NCBI GenBank assembly: GCA_020740775.1
Contig: JAHEWK010000021.1
Location: 372,001 to 436,000 of the forward strand
DNA from: Ilyonectria destructans
Taxonomy: Eukaryota > Ascomycota > Sordariomycetes > Hypocreales > Nectriaceae
Length of the DNA stretch: 64,000 bases
Direction of reading: 5' to 3'
Below, in pieces: positions 9,411 to 20,879 of this stretch (position 1 is the stretch's first letter; the number at the start of each line of letters is the position of its first letter). The notes beneath the pieces are model-generated. The model was not told the origin of the DNA, did no database searches, and worked only from the letters and a program-made list of their open reading frames with translations. A program made the position numbers and the translations under genes.

Positions 9411-9592
9411 CTAAGATGCGGTGGTCTTATGCATCTAAGTGCCGAGACGCAGAGGTCAGAGCAGCTTAAGCCCAAAGGTCTAAGTAGGTACCGTGGCCTA
9501 GAGGCCAAGGCAGCTCAGGCCCGGAGGCCTGAGCAGATACTAAGACGCGATGGCCTTATATACCTAAGTGCCGAGACGCAGAGGTCAGGGCA
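9411..9592. repeat. Long-period direct repeat (129 bp)
   Basis: About 53 bp at 9411-9463 recur at 9540-9592, including CTAAGTGCCGAGACGCAGAG. The DNA between is a GC-rich patchwork of CCTAGAGGCC/GGCCCGGAGGCC-like words. An 82-codon open frame across it has no recognisable domain and looks like repeat, not gene. Confidence 0.65.
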
Positions 9593-10491
9593 AAGGTCGA
9601 AGCCAGAAGGCTATAGCCGAAGCCGAAGCCCACCTAGATTGAAGCTGGTGTCGTGATTGCTGTTGGCTGCGATAGCTATACTTGCTGCGAGGTCTGAACC
9701 AGCATTACAGTATATATAAGAGCCACAGCGGTGTCGATTGGCCCCCGTAAGCCGTGCTGCTTCCCTGCTGCTATCTCAGCTGCCCAGCTGGTCAGGGCAG
9801 CAGGCTTCGATTATAGCCGGAGCCCTTGGGCTGTAGCCGTTGCTGCTGCATAAAGGAAGTCAACCCTCTTAATCCTTTCTTTATTGCGGTGTTAGTACCC
9901 AATAGGCACCAGCCGCTATAGCAGCTAAATTTGGTAGGCCTGTAAAATTTTCCACACTAGTGCTAACAGCCGCTAGCCAGGAAGAATTTTTACAGGAGAG
10001 AGTTGCAGCTTTAAGCTGACCTAATAAGATACCTATACAACGCTTTTCTATACAGTTACCTAAAAGAGACTTTTAAGTTAGATGTTAGCTATCGTCTCTT
10101 TCTACCGTTAAATTATGCAGCTGATTGTTAGCTTCAGAAAAAGCCCTACCTTTATCTGATAACGACAATTAACCTTATAGCAATAGAAGGTATGGTCGGG
10201 TGATTTCCGCCGTTCACATAAGCACTCGAGCTGTATATCATCGTGGGCAAATCTCTTATAATATTCAGTAAAGTCTCTGTAGCTGGAGCGGGTTACTAAG
10301 AGATATTAGAGCTGCTTCTGGGGAAGCTGTAATTTATCTGGGCATACAGCAGTTAATTTGAGCTGGTACAGCTGATATAAGTCTGGAGCGTAGTCTTGCT
10401 ATTAGGCCTTAAAGGCGGTTCGGGGGAGGGCCTTGGCCTTCTGCTTATTGAAAGTAAGGGATAGAGCCAGTTCGGGTGGTTCTAGAAGCTC
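9593..10491. other. Unassigned repeat-like sequence
   Basis: Mixed-composition DNA between the long-period repeat and the LINE end. Possible decayed LINE or LTR material, but no domain was recognised on either strand. Confidence 0.35.
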
Positions 10492-10666
10492 TATTGTCAG
10501 ATACGTCAGAGGCGAAAGTTACCACCTATTGCCACCTATTGCCACGAGGCTTAGCAATCAGCTTCTAGCTGATTCTATACAGAAGAGAAAGGGTATATAA
10601 AGCTTGCCCTGAAACCTCAAGACATGGGGGTAGGGGACACAATACACAATTTTTCACCCTAATATT
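10492..10666 (-). repeat. 175-bp inverted repeat, right arm (LINE 3' UTR)
   Basis: This is the inverse of 8066-8240. On the minus strand it starts just after the LINE reading ends (stop near 10663), so it is probably the LINE 3' UTR. Confidence 0.7.
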
Positions 10667-11790
10667 GGACATCTATGCCTACTTTAGCCAGCTTGTCAGC
10701 CTGCTTATTTCCGGGGATACCTTTATGGCCAGAGCTCCATTGTATAGATATTACTCTATAGGCTTATACGATTAATTAAAACTCTAGAAATTAGGCCTAT
10801 AAGGATTCTAAAGGCTGGCCTAACAAGCTAGCTGCTATAGCTGTATTATTAAGGTATATATAAATCTATAAGTCTGAGTGGGCTAGATTTATAGTATACT
10901 ATAGGCTTATAAGAATGCTAGTAATTTCTATATTAAAGACCTTAGTAGGGCCTAGCCGGCTTAAACTCTCGCCGATTTTATAATAATTACAATAAATAAT
11001 ATACCTATAGCCTGCGACCTCTTTAATAGATTGGGATCTATCTGAATAGACGATAAGATCTATTATACATAGAGTCTTAATCCAGGCGAGGAAAGCAGAG
11101 ACGGCGATGTCTTTTGGTTGTATGTGTAGTTGGATGGGGCTGTATTTCTGTTGAGGAAGGTCCGGCCGCAGTGAGGGCGGAAGAAGTAGGGCTGTTCGAT
11201 GCAGCCCGGTCTTATAAGCCGGCTTCCAACCCAGCCTGCGGGTCGGGGCGATAGCTCTGGCTGTAAGGGGATGTCTTGGATTCAGGGACTGGAGCCGGGC
11301 TGTATGGCGTAGTCGAATGGCTTCTAGCAGCTGGTCTACTGGCGGAATACCGCATTCACGATAGAGGGCGGTCACAGGGGTAGTCTTCCAGATTGGAAGG
11401 ATACTGCGGATACTGATATGTAGGACCTTTTTGAGGCGATCGAGGAGATAGTCAATCCTCGTGGAGACCTGGGGCCTCCGGCCCGTAGAGACGGTGCTGT
11501 CTTTCCCAGGTACCAGGCCTCGGCCCCGTAGAATGGAATAGGCAAGACACACGCCTTGACAGCGAGGCGGACCTTATCTGGCGGCGGTCCGCGAGCCGTA
11601 TTGGCGAGACCTCGCAAGAGGTTGGCAGTAGCTCGGGCTTTAATCGCCCATTTTCCCACATGCGTCTTAAATGACAGCTTCTTATCAAGCCATACGCCCA
11701 GCCAGCGGAGGGCTTCCTCCGGGGCCTTTATCTGGCCTGGCTGTCGTCACAAGAGTGTGTTCGATTTCCTGCGGTTGAGAGAAAAATCAG
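10664..11790 (-). pseudogene. LINE (non-LTR retrotransposon) fragment: RT C-terminus plus RNase H
   Basis: On the minus strand, from about 11790 downwards, one reading gives the thumb region of a LINE reverse transcriptase (LGVWLDKKLSFKTHVGKWA, then YGAEAWY). A connector and an RNase H domain follow (IVYSDRSQS, LSRLGPTKVFNIEITS, WSSGHKGIPGNKQADKLAKVG). The 5' part is missing, as is usual for LINE insertions. Between about 10900 and 10740 at least six TAG/TAA codons interrupt the RNase H frame, fitting CAG/CAA changed to TAG/TAA. The family resembles Tad-like fungal LINEs. It lies about 110 bp downstream of the GH43 stop codon. Not functional. Confidence 0.82.
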
Positions 11791-11900
11791 GTTTGTTTCA
11801 TTCTTGTCTTTCTTTCTACTTCTGCTCTAAATGGTGTGAGACATGATTGCCTAGTTCGAGGCAAGGCAGAGCGAGACAATAAGTCCATGATCGCGTAGCT

Positions 11901-13578
11901 CTAAGTACAGAGTTTGAAACTCGGAAAAACAACCCCAACCTTCTTCCCAGCTTCTGTGGCAGAATGCGCAAAGATGCCAAAGATAGGGCCCACCATCTCT
12001 CTGGCCGCAAAGTCTTTGGTTTCCCAGCTTCCCAAGTCGGCCCATTCTCCTCGTTGGCCCCCAGTCGTCACTGCTGCGAGCCCACGATACTCTATTGGAG
12101 AAGAGACAATCTTGAAGTGAATGATTTGGGCTGTATCATTGACAGCCAATGTCTTCTCACATGTAGTCGAGTCTTGGTTCGTTTCCCCATTCACGCCCTT
12201 CATTGCGACAGTCTTGGTGTTGTTGTCCAAGCGGAGGAGGAGGTGACGCAGGTGATCCTTGTATACCGCAAGGCCGGCCATTATACCATGATGCCCCGCG
12301 CCTTTGAGACTGAAGAGGTCAATGCTTGCTGTGGCGGTTGTGTAGAAAGACCTCTGACGATTACCAATGAATGTGGAAGTCCCAACAGGTCGCGCCAAAT
12401 CCTCCAGACTCGGGAATAGTGTCCATGAGCTAGGTTCGCTGGACTTGGGCGGAACATAACACGAGGTTTCTGGATCCCGGATATATATGTCTTCGAGTCT
12501 TGCATCGAGTTTTTGGATCCTCTCATGGAAGGATACCCTCTGCCTGTCGTCTACTAGCAGAGTGAGGGGGGAGGGAACCTCAAACTGGGCCTTGGGATGC
12601 TGTATCTGCGGCCAACTACCCCCGGGCCAGTGTACCGTGGTAAGGAATGTCTCACGCCCGAGAGGTTGGCAGGTTGCCTCATTGCGGACTGCAAGAACGG
12701 CAGCCCACCACTGGCCTTTTGCATCCTGGAATAGCTCGCCGTGGCCCGAGTTTTGGGCGTACTCGTCTGGTTTTCCATCTGCTGTCAGGATAGGATTGCC
12801 CTCAAACGACTGGTACGGGCCCCATATGCTCTTGGACCTGGCGACGCTCAGCATGTGATGCTCGAAAGTGCCTCCTTCGGCGACTAGCAAGTAGTACCAC
12901 CCGTCAACGTTGTATATGTGAGGACCTTCGGTGTCGATGCGTGAGTGGCCAGCCCATATTTCACGGGAGTCAGTTAAAGCCTTTCCTGTTTCTACGTCCA
13001 CTTCGAATTGCTTGATGGTGCATGACGGCTGGTTGCCAAGGCCGAGAGAGAAACTTCCTTGTACGTACGCGCGATCGTCGTCGTCGAAGAACAAGCTGGG
13101 GTCAATCCCGGGGTATGAAATCGGTATGGGGTTGCTCCATCTGCCACTCCAAATGTCGGTCGTCGAGATCAAGAAATTTTCCACCTTGATAGACGGCACC
13201 AGAGTCGCATTGGTGCACACGATATAGAAGGTGCCGCGGTGGTGTCGGATAGTGGGCGCAAAGAGACCACCCGTCGCGATCATCCTACCCCCCGTATGCA
13301 GGGGCACGCTGACAGAAGAAGCATTGTAGAGGCTGAGCTGCTCTGGGCGATGAATGGCATGGCCTGGCACCAGGAAGGATTAGCAGGCGGTTGCTTATTC
13401 TTGCCTTGATGGCCCTTTACTTACCTACGAGTTTCCAATCTCTCAGATTCTGGGAAGTATAGATTGGGATTCCTGGGAAGAGGTGGAACGAGGAGTTGGC
13501 GAGGTAGAAGACGCCATCCACATGGACTACCGAAGGATCGGGGGCGAATCCTGGGATAATGGGATTGGTTATGTTCAT
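11901..13578 (-). CDS. Glycoside hydrolase family 43 (beta-xylosidase / alpha-L-arabinofuranosidase type)
   Basis: Two exons, 13578-13425 and 13363-11901, with a 61-bp GTAAGT...CCAG intron, give 538 residues. The start is the ATG that places the family's N-terminal motif FAPDPS at once. The five-bladed propeller domain shows the three expected acids: D14 (APDPS, base), D139 (YPGIDPSLFF, pKa modulator) and E197 (DTEGPHIY, acid). A C-terminal beta-sandwich of about 200 residues follows, as in two-domain GH43 enzymes. No signal peptide is visible, so it is probably intracellular and acts on xylo- or arabino-oligosaccharides taken up by the cell. It is intact, next to a dead LINE on one side and a Crypton on the other. 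Exact substrate cannot be read from sequence. Confidence 0.88.
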
Positions 13579-14270
13579 GCTCTTGCTCAAGCGAAGCCGA
13601 CCTGGTGGTATTGCTACGAGATGGGGTCAAACACTTTAGCGACTTTATTAAGTGTTTAAGGAGACGACCGTGGGGATAGGCAACAGGACTTGATGCACCT
13701 GATGCCGTGACTTTGGGCGAGTGGGTGTTTACACAGGGAACTTGCAAGTTGCACAGACACCTCAATCCATTCAAAGGTTAGTGCCTGCGGGGGGTGAACC
13801 TGGCTCACAGGAAGACCCACGTCCGGGCCGGTAGCGTATCACTACGGAAGCCAAAAAATCGTTTTGACCCAGTGTAAGATATAGCCTTCCGTATATCACT
13901 CCACCCATGCCATCAAGTGGATGTCACAGGTCTTTTTTGGTGCGGGGTCGCCCGCCGACCCCGCAGATTACCGCAAGGCCCTTGACATCGCCCCCCAAAG
14001 TACGGATGTCAACTCCGCAACACCGTTGCGACCGAAATACTGGATGTCCGAGGGTGAAAGCTATACCGTTCGATGGCGCCTATTCCGGTGATCAAATAAA
14101 TGCGCGTCTTTTCATATCGTGGAGTAGCTTGGCTCAGTTGCTATGGTGGGTTAAAATTTCGCCCGCCTGCAGCGCCAAGTCACTTACACATTGAAAAACA
14201 AACATTTTGCAGCAAGTCAATAAACTCCTGATTTTCGATCTACAGTAATACCTAATTACAGACTTCTATA
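13579..14270. other. Intergenic between GH43 and the Crypton
   Basis: It contains the GH43 upstream region and, at 13941-13965, a GC-rich perfect hairpin (TGCGGGGTCG/CGACCCCGCA, 5-nt loop). No gene was recognised. The left end of the Crypton element must lie here or inside 14200-14270 but was not located. Confidence 0.4.
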
Positions 14271-17081
14271 CTAATTCCTGGCCTTCCTGTCGTTTCTAAT
14301 GGATTTGAATACTTTGTCAAGCGAATTAGAATCCCGTTCCACATCCATTTGCTTCGCTACTACGTCCTCCGCGATATGCTGTGCTGCAGCCCGCCGAGCA
14401 ACCTCGTCAATGATCATCTTTCTAGTAGAGAAATACTGCTTTTCAGAGGATGGTCGCCAGCGGGTTCCCCAGTCACGTTCAAGGCTATCCACAGAGGGCA
14501 TTCCGCCTAGGCCGTGGCGCCACAAACGTAGCAGATCCTGAACCGTCTTAGCAGCTCGCGGGAGCTTATAGCTCGGGGGCTGAGATCTTTCTGCAACGGA
14601 CTGACTGGCTTCCCCATTTCCCTGACCCTCCTTTGGCGCAGGCGCAGATTGTGTGGGAGGAGTAGTATGAACGGGTCGGGCCAAGGGCGTGGGAGTAGTT
14701 TCCCGGGATACACGGCGCCTCTGCTGACGTGGTTCATGGCCGGCGTGCACCTCCCATTGCAAGGTAGCCTTAGACCTTCCAGGGGTCCACGTGACTGTAA
14801 AGGAACCGCCAGTCAGGTCGTCCATCTTGGTGACTAGGATCTGACTAGCTGCCATCAGCTCAGTGTACCTCTGTTGAGCTAGTTGCTCAGCCGCCAATTG
14901 CTGGGCGGCTACGGTTCGAAGTTGAGCTGCGACTACCGGGACTGCTTTCTGAATGGCCGTGACGTGTGATACCTCCTGCGCACGTTTGCAAGCGTCCTTG
15001 ATTTGGACCGCGAACGCTGCGAATTCCGAACAGCGAAAGACCGGCTCTTCGAAGATGGGGTGGAAAGGGCAGTGCTCGCGTAGGAAAACCGCGTCCTGCA
15101 GGACCACTTCTCGTAGCCACTCCAGTAGTTCCAGAAGAGCACCGGCAGCCATATTGGGTTCAACGCCGAGCTTTACGGCTTCCTTCGAACCAGGGTCATC
15201 GTGTGCTGCCTTCCACGTATCTAGTTCAGGCCAGACCTGAGCTAATAGGGAGGCAGGCGGTCGCACAGTAGCACGTGGCACAAAGTAGGTTCCTGACCAC
15301 TCTGGGTCAAAGTCGGCCACTGCCCGCATAAACTCGAACGGTAGGGAGGTAAGGTAACAGCCAGTCATCTGATCCCCGTTATTCCACCTGCCCGCCCGGC
15401 GAATCTGTGAGCAGTTAGTTAGAGTAGGTGTAAAAGTAGATAGGATCGTGTAATAGGCAGGGGGCATGTGTAAGCGTGGCCACTTTACTATGGCTGAATA
15501 TGCAATTTTGGCTGACTTTAGCCGAATTTGCGATTCCTCCATACAAATTTCCACAGTTCAGATATACCCAGTGCTATACTGACATCCGCTATACCTAGTT
15601 GCACTACGTACCTGACCTTCGGCCACGCCTGCAATATCTGCATTCTGCGTGCCGGCTACCCGAGGCGCGTGGCTGACTTTGCTGACCTTGATACCTGCCT
15701 TCTCATAGAAGCGGGAGGTCCAGTCACGAGCAGTCTGATACGAGAGGGGAGCTATATAATAGTCAGGAAGTGTTGGGGACGGAGGGCGAAGTTACGCGGT
15801 GGCACAACACAACACTAACCTTTTGGCTCCTTCGCTGACCGCCGCAGGACCTTTATCCCGTACCAGTCTTCGCTTTTTCCAAAGACTGGAAATTTCTCAG
15901 CCTTTTCCGCCTGCCAACGCCAGAAGAAAAAGAATGCTAAGGCGCCGATAAGACAGGATCTCGGATCTCGGTGGCGGAGGGCAGCGCCGTATTCCATCCG
16001 CCCGTGTTGGTTCGTCTTCCCGCCGTTCATCACAACGATCAGCGCCTTCGTAGTAAATCCTTCAGTTTTGAGACCTTCGTTTGGAAGGCCGAGGCAAAAG
16101 CAGTCCGCCAGTTCCATCTGGAGCCGGTTACTCGACCGTAGCAACATGTGATTCCCGAACAGAAAGTCGACCTGGGTCCGTAAGGCGCTGCCGATAGATA
16201 TCCGATCTTGTTCAGCCCAGGCTACGGCGGTGTGGTCTGGTATCTGCGCCGGCGAGTATACATCTCTTAAGGTCCCCACGCCTCTATCGGTATACTCTTT
16301 TCGCTTCTTAGACCACGTAGTGGCTAGGATACTGCGCTTGAGAGCTTTCAACGCCACGCCTTGTGGCCGCGGCGCAGGGTTGATCCCCCTAGTTTTCTGC
16401 TCATCGTAGAGCTTTTGGATCGCTGAGACGTACCCACGTACAGAATTATACTGCAGTTTAAGCTGGGACTCGAATATTTCGAAGTCAGAGTCAGAGCTAC
16501 TGCTACTACTATCATCCTTACCACCAACGTAGATGGTGTCCCCTAAAATGGATGTGAATGGGCTGGGGTCCTGGGGGCCAGACTGCTCCACGGCAGTAAC
16601 TGCTTAGCTTACCTGGTGCATGTTTCCGTCGTTTCGCAGCCTTTTTCGCTTCCTGTTCCTCGAGGTGATGTTTCCTTTCATGGGTAACCCTCTTTCCCTT
16701 CCTTGGAGCCCGGGATACTACAGTCTCTTTCATAAAGAGCAGTAGTTTGCCTTCATCGACGAGATCTCCGGGCAGCTGTTGACCAGATGGAATCGGGTCC
16801 TGTGGAGGCCATCCTGCAGGTATATCAGGCCAGTTTTGCTCACACCAGTCCTGCTTATCGTTACTAGGAAAATCCAATGTGAAATAGAGCCTCCTCTGTG
16901 TATATAGGTGTTGCAGATGCATCTGCATCTGTCTGCATGTACTAACCTGCCATTCCTTCTGCTTAGGCTTGTAATTCCTCAACGTATTCGGCGGCGTGGT
17001 ACTTTCTAGATCCAGTAGGTAGTGCTCGATAGCCGCCCTAACCCTGGGATCCTTAATTGCGTTCGAATCCGTAGATTCCAT
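14271..17081 (-). CDS. Crypton C: tyrosine recombinase with GCR1-type DNA-binding C-terminus
   Basis: Five exons (17081-16947, 16850-16613, 16542-15820, 15751-15612, 15404-14271) joined at GT-AG introns give 2370 nt, 789 residues, with every phase consistent. Catalytic residues fall in place: R260 (MLLRSSNRLQMEL), H393 and R396 (SHAPR, all within exon 4), and Y429 (GCYLTSLP). The C-terminal 100 residues carry the W-x-x-G...WGTRWRP pattern of the GCR1_C DNA-binding domain typical of fungal Crypton recombinases and Ndc10-like proteins. A serine/aspartate stretch near residues 130-145 may be a linker. It would cut and join circular Crypton DNA into the genome. It appears intact and needs its four introns to be spliced; without them it looks like three separate frames. 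Confidence 0.85.
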
Positions 17082-17550
17082 TGCGTTGTGGTGGCGGGTT
17101 ATGGTTGGTCGGTGATGGGGATAATTGATGCTCCTGCCAAAATGATGGTGATCTGTCCAAAAATGAAGGCCCTGCACCGCCTTTGGTGGCCACGGACCCT
17201 CAATTTCGGCCTGAAACGCCGGTCATCCGAGCGAATCCCTATTGAATTCTGAAGGACCGGGCCTTCAGATTTGAACAGGGATTCGTATGGGGGCCGTGCG
17301 GTCATTCGGCGACCGGACGACCGTCGTCGGGCGCGAAGACCTGTGACACCACAAGATGATGCGGCCATAGCACCCCCAAGACGCCATTCAGAGCATAGGA
17401 ATTGTTCCGAACCGTATGTGCAATCTTCGTTGAATGGTTTCGCGCTTGAGGAGAGGGCTCATTAACAAGCCCTCAGATATCTGTCCGCATAGCGCTATAA
17501 TCCTAGGTAGGCTTGGATTATCACCGATGCTACGGAGTATGAGAAGTATT
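17082..17550. other. Upstream region of Crypton C with a 54-nt imperfect palindrome
   Basis: At 17232-17285 CGAATCCCT...AGGGATTCG and CTGAAGG/CCTTCAG form a long stem around ACCGGG. No gene seen. The palindrome may mark recombinase sites or the element end, but this is only inference. Confidence 0.5.
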
Positions 17551-17754
17551 TGTTAGATTGGATCATGTAAAAAGCATCCGATCGGGTGGTCACGTGGTGA
17601 CCTCCAGGGTCGAGACCGCCTATTGGGGCAGATACCTCAGGACCCCACTTTTAGTCGACAGACATACACTCAAGCGATTACAATAGGGGCAACTGGGAGA
17701 ACACAGAGAATACACACGATCAAGTCATCTGAGTGCCACGCTAGCTTTCCGACA
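17551..17754 (+). repeat. Solo-LTR-like repeat related to 29366-29526
   Basis: It starts TGTTAGATTGGATCATGTA and ends TTTCCGACA. Most of it matches the solo LTR at 29366-29526, with about 45 additional bases near GTGGTGACC...GATACC. The terminal segment (GTCATC/TGAGTGCCACGC...CCGACA) is repeated once more at 17779-17810. No target duplication was found around either end. Confidence 0.65.
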
Positions 17755-17810
17755 ACAATACACACAGATCTACAGCGAAGTCATTCGAGTGCCACGCTAG
17801 CCTTCCGACA

Positions 17811-18026
17811 TGTTGGAACACCAGGGCTCCAGGGAGTCACGTGAGAAATAGGGGGTGTCGGGACCGACTCGGAAGGGGCTCGCCGAGCCTCCGGCCGGAT
17901 AGCCGGTATTAGGAAGAAAAGGAAAGCAAGACCTCCCGGACCTTAAAAGGGGGCAGCGATAGGGACCAGATACAGAATACACACACCTGTTCAAGGTCAT
18001 CAAGTGGTCATACGAGCTATCCAACA
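17811..18026. repeat. Candidate solo LTR (TGTTGGA...TCCAACA)
   Basis: 216 bp bounded by perfect 7-bp inverted termini TGTTGGA and TCCAACA, directly abutting the previous repeat. No 5-bp duplication (CGACA versus AGTCT), so the assignment rests on the termini only. Confidence 0.45.
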
Positions 18027-18035
18027 AGTCTCTAT

Positions 18036-18150
18036 GCTGTGCAGTCTTTCCTATTGGAGGAAGCTGCAGCAGCCTTAGCTCTAGCTGCAGTAAAAATCTG
18101 ATTAAATAACTAACATCCCTAAAGATAGTGAATCCCCTACTCAGTAATAA
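18036..18150 (+). repeat. Dispersed repeat 'R', medium-decay copy
   Basis: It matches 62041-62160 (reverse complement) and 46140-46215. Landmarks are AGCAGCCTTAGCTCTAGCTG and AACATCCCTAAAGATAGTGA. Compared with the 62-kb copy nearly all differences are C-to-T or G-to-A. Confidence 0.75.
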
Positions 18151-19061
18151 TAGAACATCATGATTTTTTAGCTAACTGACAGCCTTAAAAGCCGTATTTT
18201 ATTGAGGAATTTAAATACAATAGATATCTGAGCATAGAGATTATAATCAGTCCACTGATAGCAGGATCAGCTGTTAGGCTGCTAGTAAGATCAGCTGTTA
18301 GGCCTATTAGTCCGTCCGGGAAATAACAGTCCGTAATAAGCATATAAAATCGTATGCTGTTAACTGCTGAATTCGGCGATGTGATATTCTTGTTCTGTCT
18401 GACCGGCTGTGGGGCGAAAAAGTTAGATAGGATTCCAGCAGATAAAAGAAAAAGCAGCTTGAAACCTAAACTTGGGCCTTAGCAAGTGTAACGTATACAA
18501 CGAAAATACAGTAAATTCAAACCTGAGGTTCCCTTATCGAGGGGCAATAACACTATAGACACGAAACTTAGCAGACTAATGGCACAAATAATTACTAGAC
18601 CTGCCAGGGGAGTAAAAGATGAATGTCCTCTGACAAGCTGGCCAAAATAGAGAGGAAAGTTGATATCTTGGAAATGCCCGTAGGTTGATATGTTTTGGTT
18701 CCCTTGTATGCTGGATTTTAACGTAGGGGGACAACATCTAAGAGACATCGCCAGCTAGCAACCTGTAAATTAGACAGAAATCAAAAGCTTCTACACACAT
18801 CCAATACATCCCTCATTATCAGATGCGACAAATTATCTTGAGGCGAGCAAGCCTTGTGCAGTAAGGACTCATCAAAATTCCGAGTCGGGGCACAAAGTTT
18901 GCAATTTAAGTATCATATACATAATCCTGTCCTGGTGTCTCGGCATGAGACCCCGGTGTCTTCCATCAAATACTTCAAAGAATGGACAATCTGACAGCAT
19001 TTTAACATGAAAAAAGTGACAGGACCCTATTTCGGGTTGCCATTACACAAGAAGGCTGGGA
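18151..19061. other. Intergenic, no gene recognised
   Basis: AT-rich to about 18420, more balanced towards the MFS gene's 3' end. Short frames lack motifs. Confidence 0.4.
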
Positions 19062-20879
19062 TTAGTACGTGAATCTGAAGGTCGCTCTCGACTCGAGAGA
19101 TACCTAAGGTCGTCGTTAGCCCTTCTGCAACTCGGTTTATCGCGGCTTCGTCTGTGACGGTTAGCATACCTGTGCGTCTTCTTCGTCTTCGAGAATAATG
19201 CCGTCGCGGTCGGCCTGGCGGTTCTTGAAATAAAAGTGGATGCTCAGGGCGATAACCAGGACGATGCTCGCTAAGGAGCACGCAATACATGCCCACAAGC
19301 CTGGTCGGAAGTTAGGAGCATCTTTGGTCCTATTTTTTGAGTGTTAGATAATCGCGGCCACGAGCAATAGCAGTTAGGTCCAAACCTCACCTAAAGACGA
19401 GGCTACCTGCAATACCTCCTATGCCTCCCATGCCAACCAGAACCGCACTGGCTGAGGCACGCTTCCACTGGCCGCGGATGTTGTTTGCCTGGTAAGTCAT
19501 AATAGTTGGCAGGTTGGAATTGACTCCTGCTGAGGCTAAAAAGACGCCGAAGAAACGAACACCAGTTGTCGAGTGGAATCCAATCAAGACGAGGCCAATA
19601 ATAGCCGCCACCATATTGAAAATAATAAGAGGGCCTCTAAGCTTCCAGCGATCGCCGATCCAGCCGATAGTGTACATAACGATAGCACCGAACAGCAGAG
19701 GAGTGACAGAGATGAGTTGAGTGGCGGTTCGACCAAATCCCATACCCATAGTAAGAATAATAGGCGTAAAGAAGGACATAGCATAGCCCTGGGTGGAGGT
19801 GCAAAAGAAGAGGAGTCCGAATACCCACACCTTAAAATCTAAAGCGTGAGAAGCAAACTTCTTAACTGAAAACTTAGTTGCACTCGCATCGCCGCGGTCA
19901 GCGTCAACCCGTGACACAACCCAAGCTCGCTCACGATCAGTAAGAAATCTCCAACTCTTGCGCTTGGAGTCTGGGAAGTCAACCAGAAGCCAGAATCCAA
20001 CGAGGGCGATAACACAGGTGAGGATTCCCTCGACGATGAAAAGCCAGCGCCAGCCGCCCATATTGGCAAAACCGTGCATGTGGACGAGCTGATACCGAGT
20101 CTTATTAGCAATCTGAACGGAATGAGATAGGGATTATGGGCAAAGGTTATCGTACCCCGTAGGCCATGATGCCCGCCAAAGCACCAGCGACAGCTCCAAA
20201 AGCGTAGAACATAGCGTATCGCCTGCCCATCTCGTCTGCGCTTATCAGCTACTTGCAATATGATGCAATGAACGAGCCAAGGATAAACATATAACTCACA
20301 TCGGGTATACCATGTGCTCAGGAGATACACGCAGCTGGGGAAGAAACCAGCTTCCAGTAAGCCAAGGATTACTCGTAGCGCAGCCAGCTGTTCCCACTTC
20401 TGAGTGAAGCCCATCCCGATCATGACCGCTCCCCAGAGCAGAGTGATACTACCCAAGTGGATCCGAGGCCCGATCTTGCGAACAATGATGGTAGAAGGTG
20501 GCTGAAACACGATGTAGGTGGTGAAGAAGACGAGGGTAACAATAGACTACCAGAGCACATTAGAACAGAGAAACAAGGATATGACCAGACGAGATCTGCT
20601 AACGTATCTGTTTCCGATCAGCTCCAAGTCCTCCAGCATGCCAGCAATGCTTGCGGCTGCGACGTTGGTGCGGTCAATGAGAGACACGCAGTACATCAAG
20701 CCGACGACAGGGATTAGCCGACAGTCGATGCGGCGTATGATACGTTTCTGCTCCTCTTCTGAGAACCAGTGCTCCAGGCCCGGGTCAGGTTCCTTCTTGA
20801 AATCATTGTGAATGACGGCGCCCCCTTTGGCCAGCTCGTCGACCTCGTTGAGAGGGTCGTTGCGCGGAGAGGAGGTCAT
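19062..20879 (-). CDS. MFS transporter, anion:cation symporter type (Dal5-like)
   Basis: Six exons (20879-20604, 20546-20300, 20235-20156, 20100-19391, 19329-19170, 19103-19062) give 1515 nt, 504 residues, all phases consistent. It has a cytoplasmic N-terminus, then about twelve hydrophobic segments. RRIDCRLIPVVGLMYCVSLIDRTNV is the first helix with the family's D-R-N/T signature, GLLEAGFFPS follows in helix 4, then GGWRWLFIVEGI, a long central loop (about residues 225-265) and the second six helices. The last exon is only 14 codons (VSLESRATFRFTY), matching the usual 'FRY' tail of Dal5/Tna1-family permeases. Likely substrate is a small carboxylate or amide (allantoate, nicotinate or a related acid); this cannot be fixed from sequence. 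No cluster partner is obvious. Confidence 0.88.

Noticed and set aside
12487..12858. Antisense frames within the GH43 gene and similar long antisense frames in the Gypsy, tannase and GH3 genes
   Set aside because: They are shadows of well-supported genes on the other strand.
14271..17177. Three separate minus-strand genes
   Set aside because: They join through GT-AG introns into one Crypton recombinase with all catalytic residues, one of them in an exon that no separate long frame covers.
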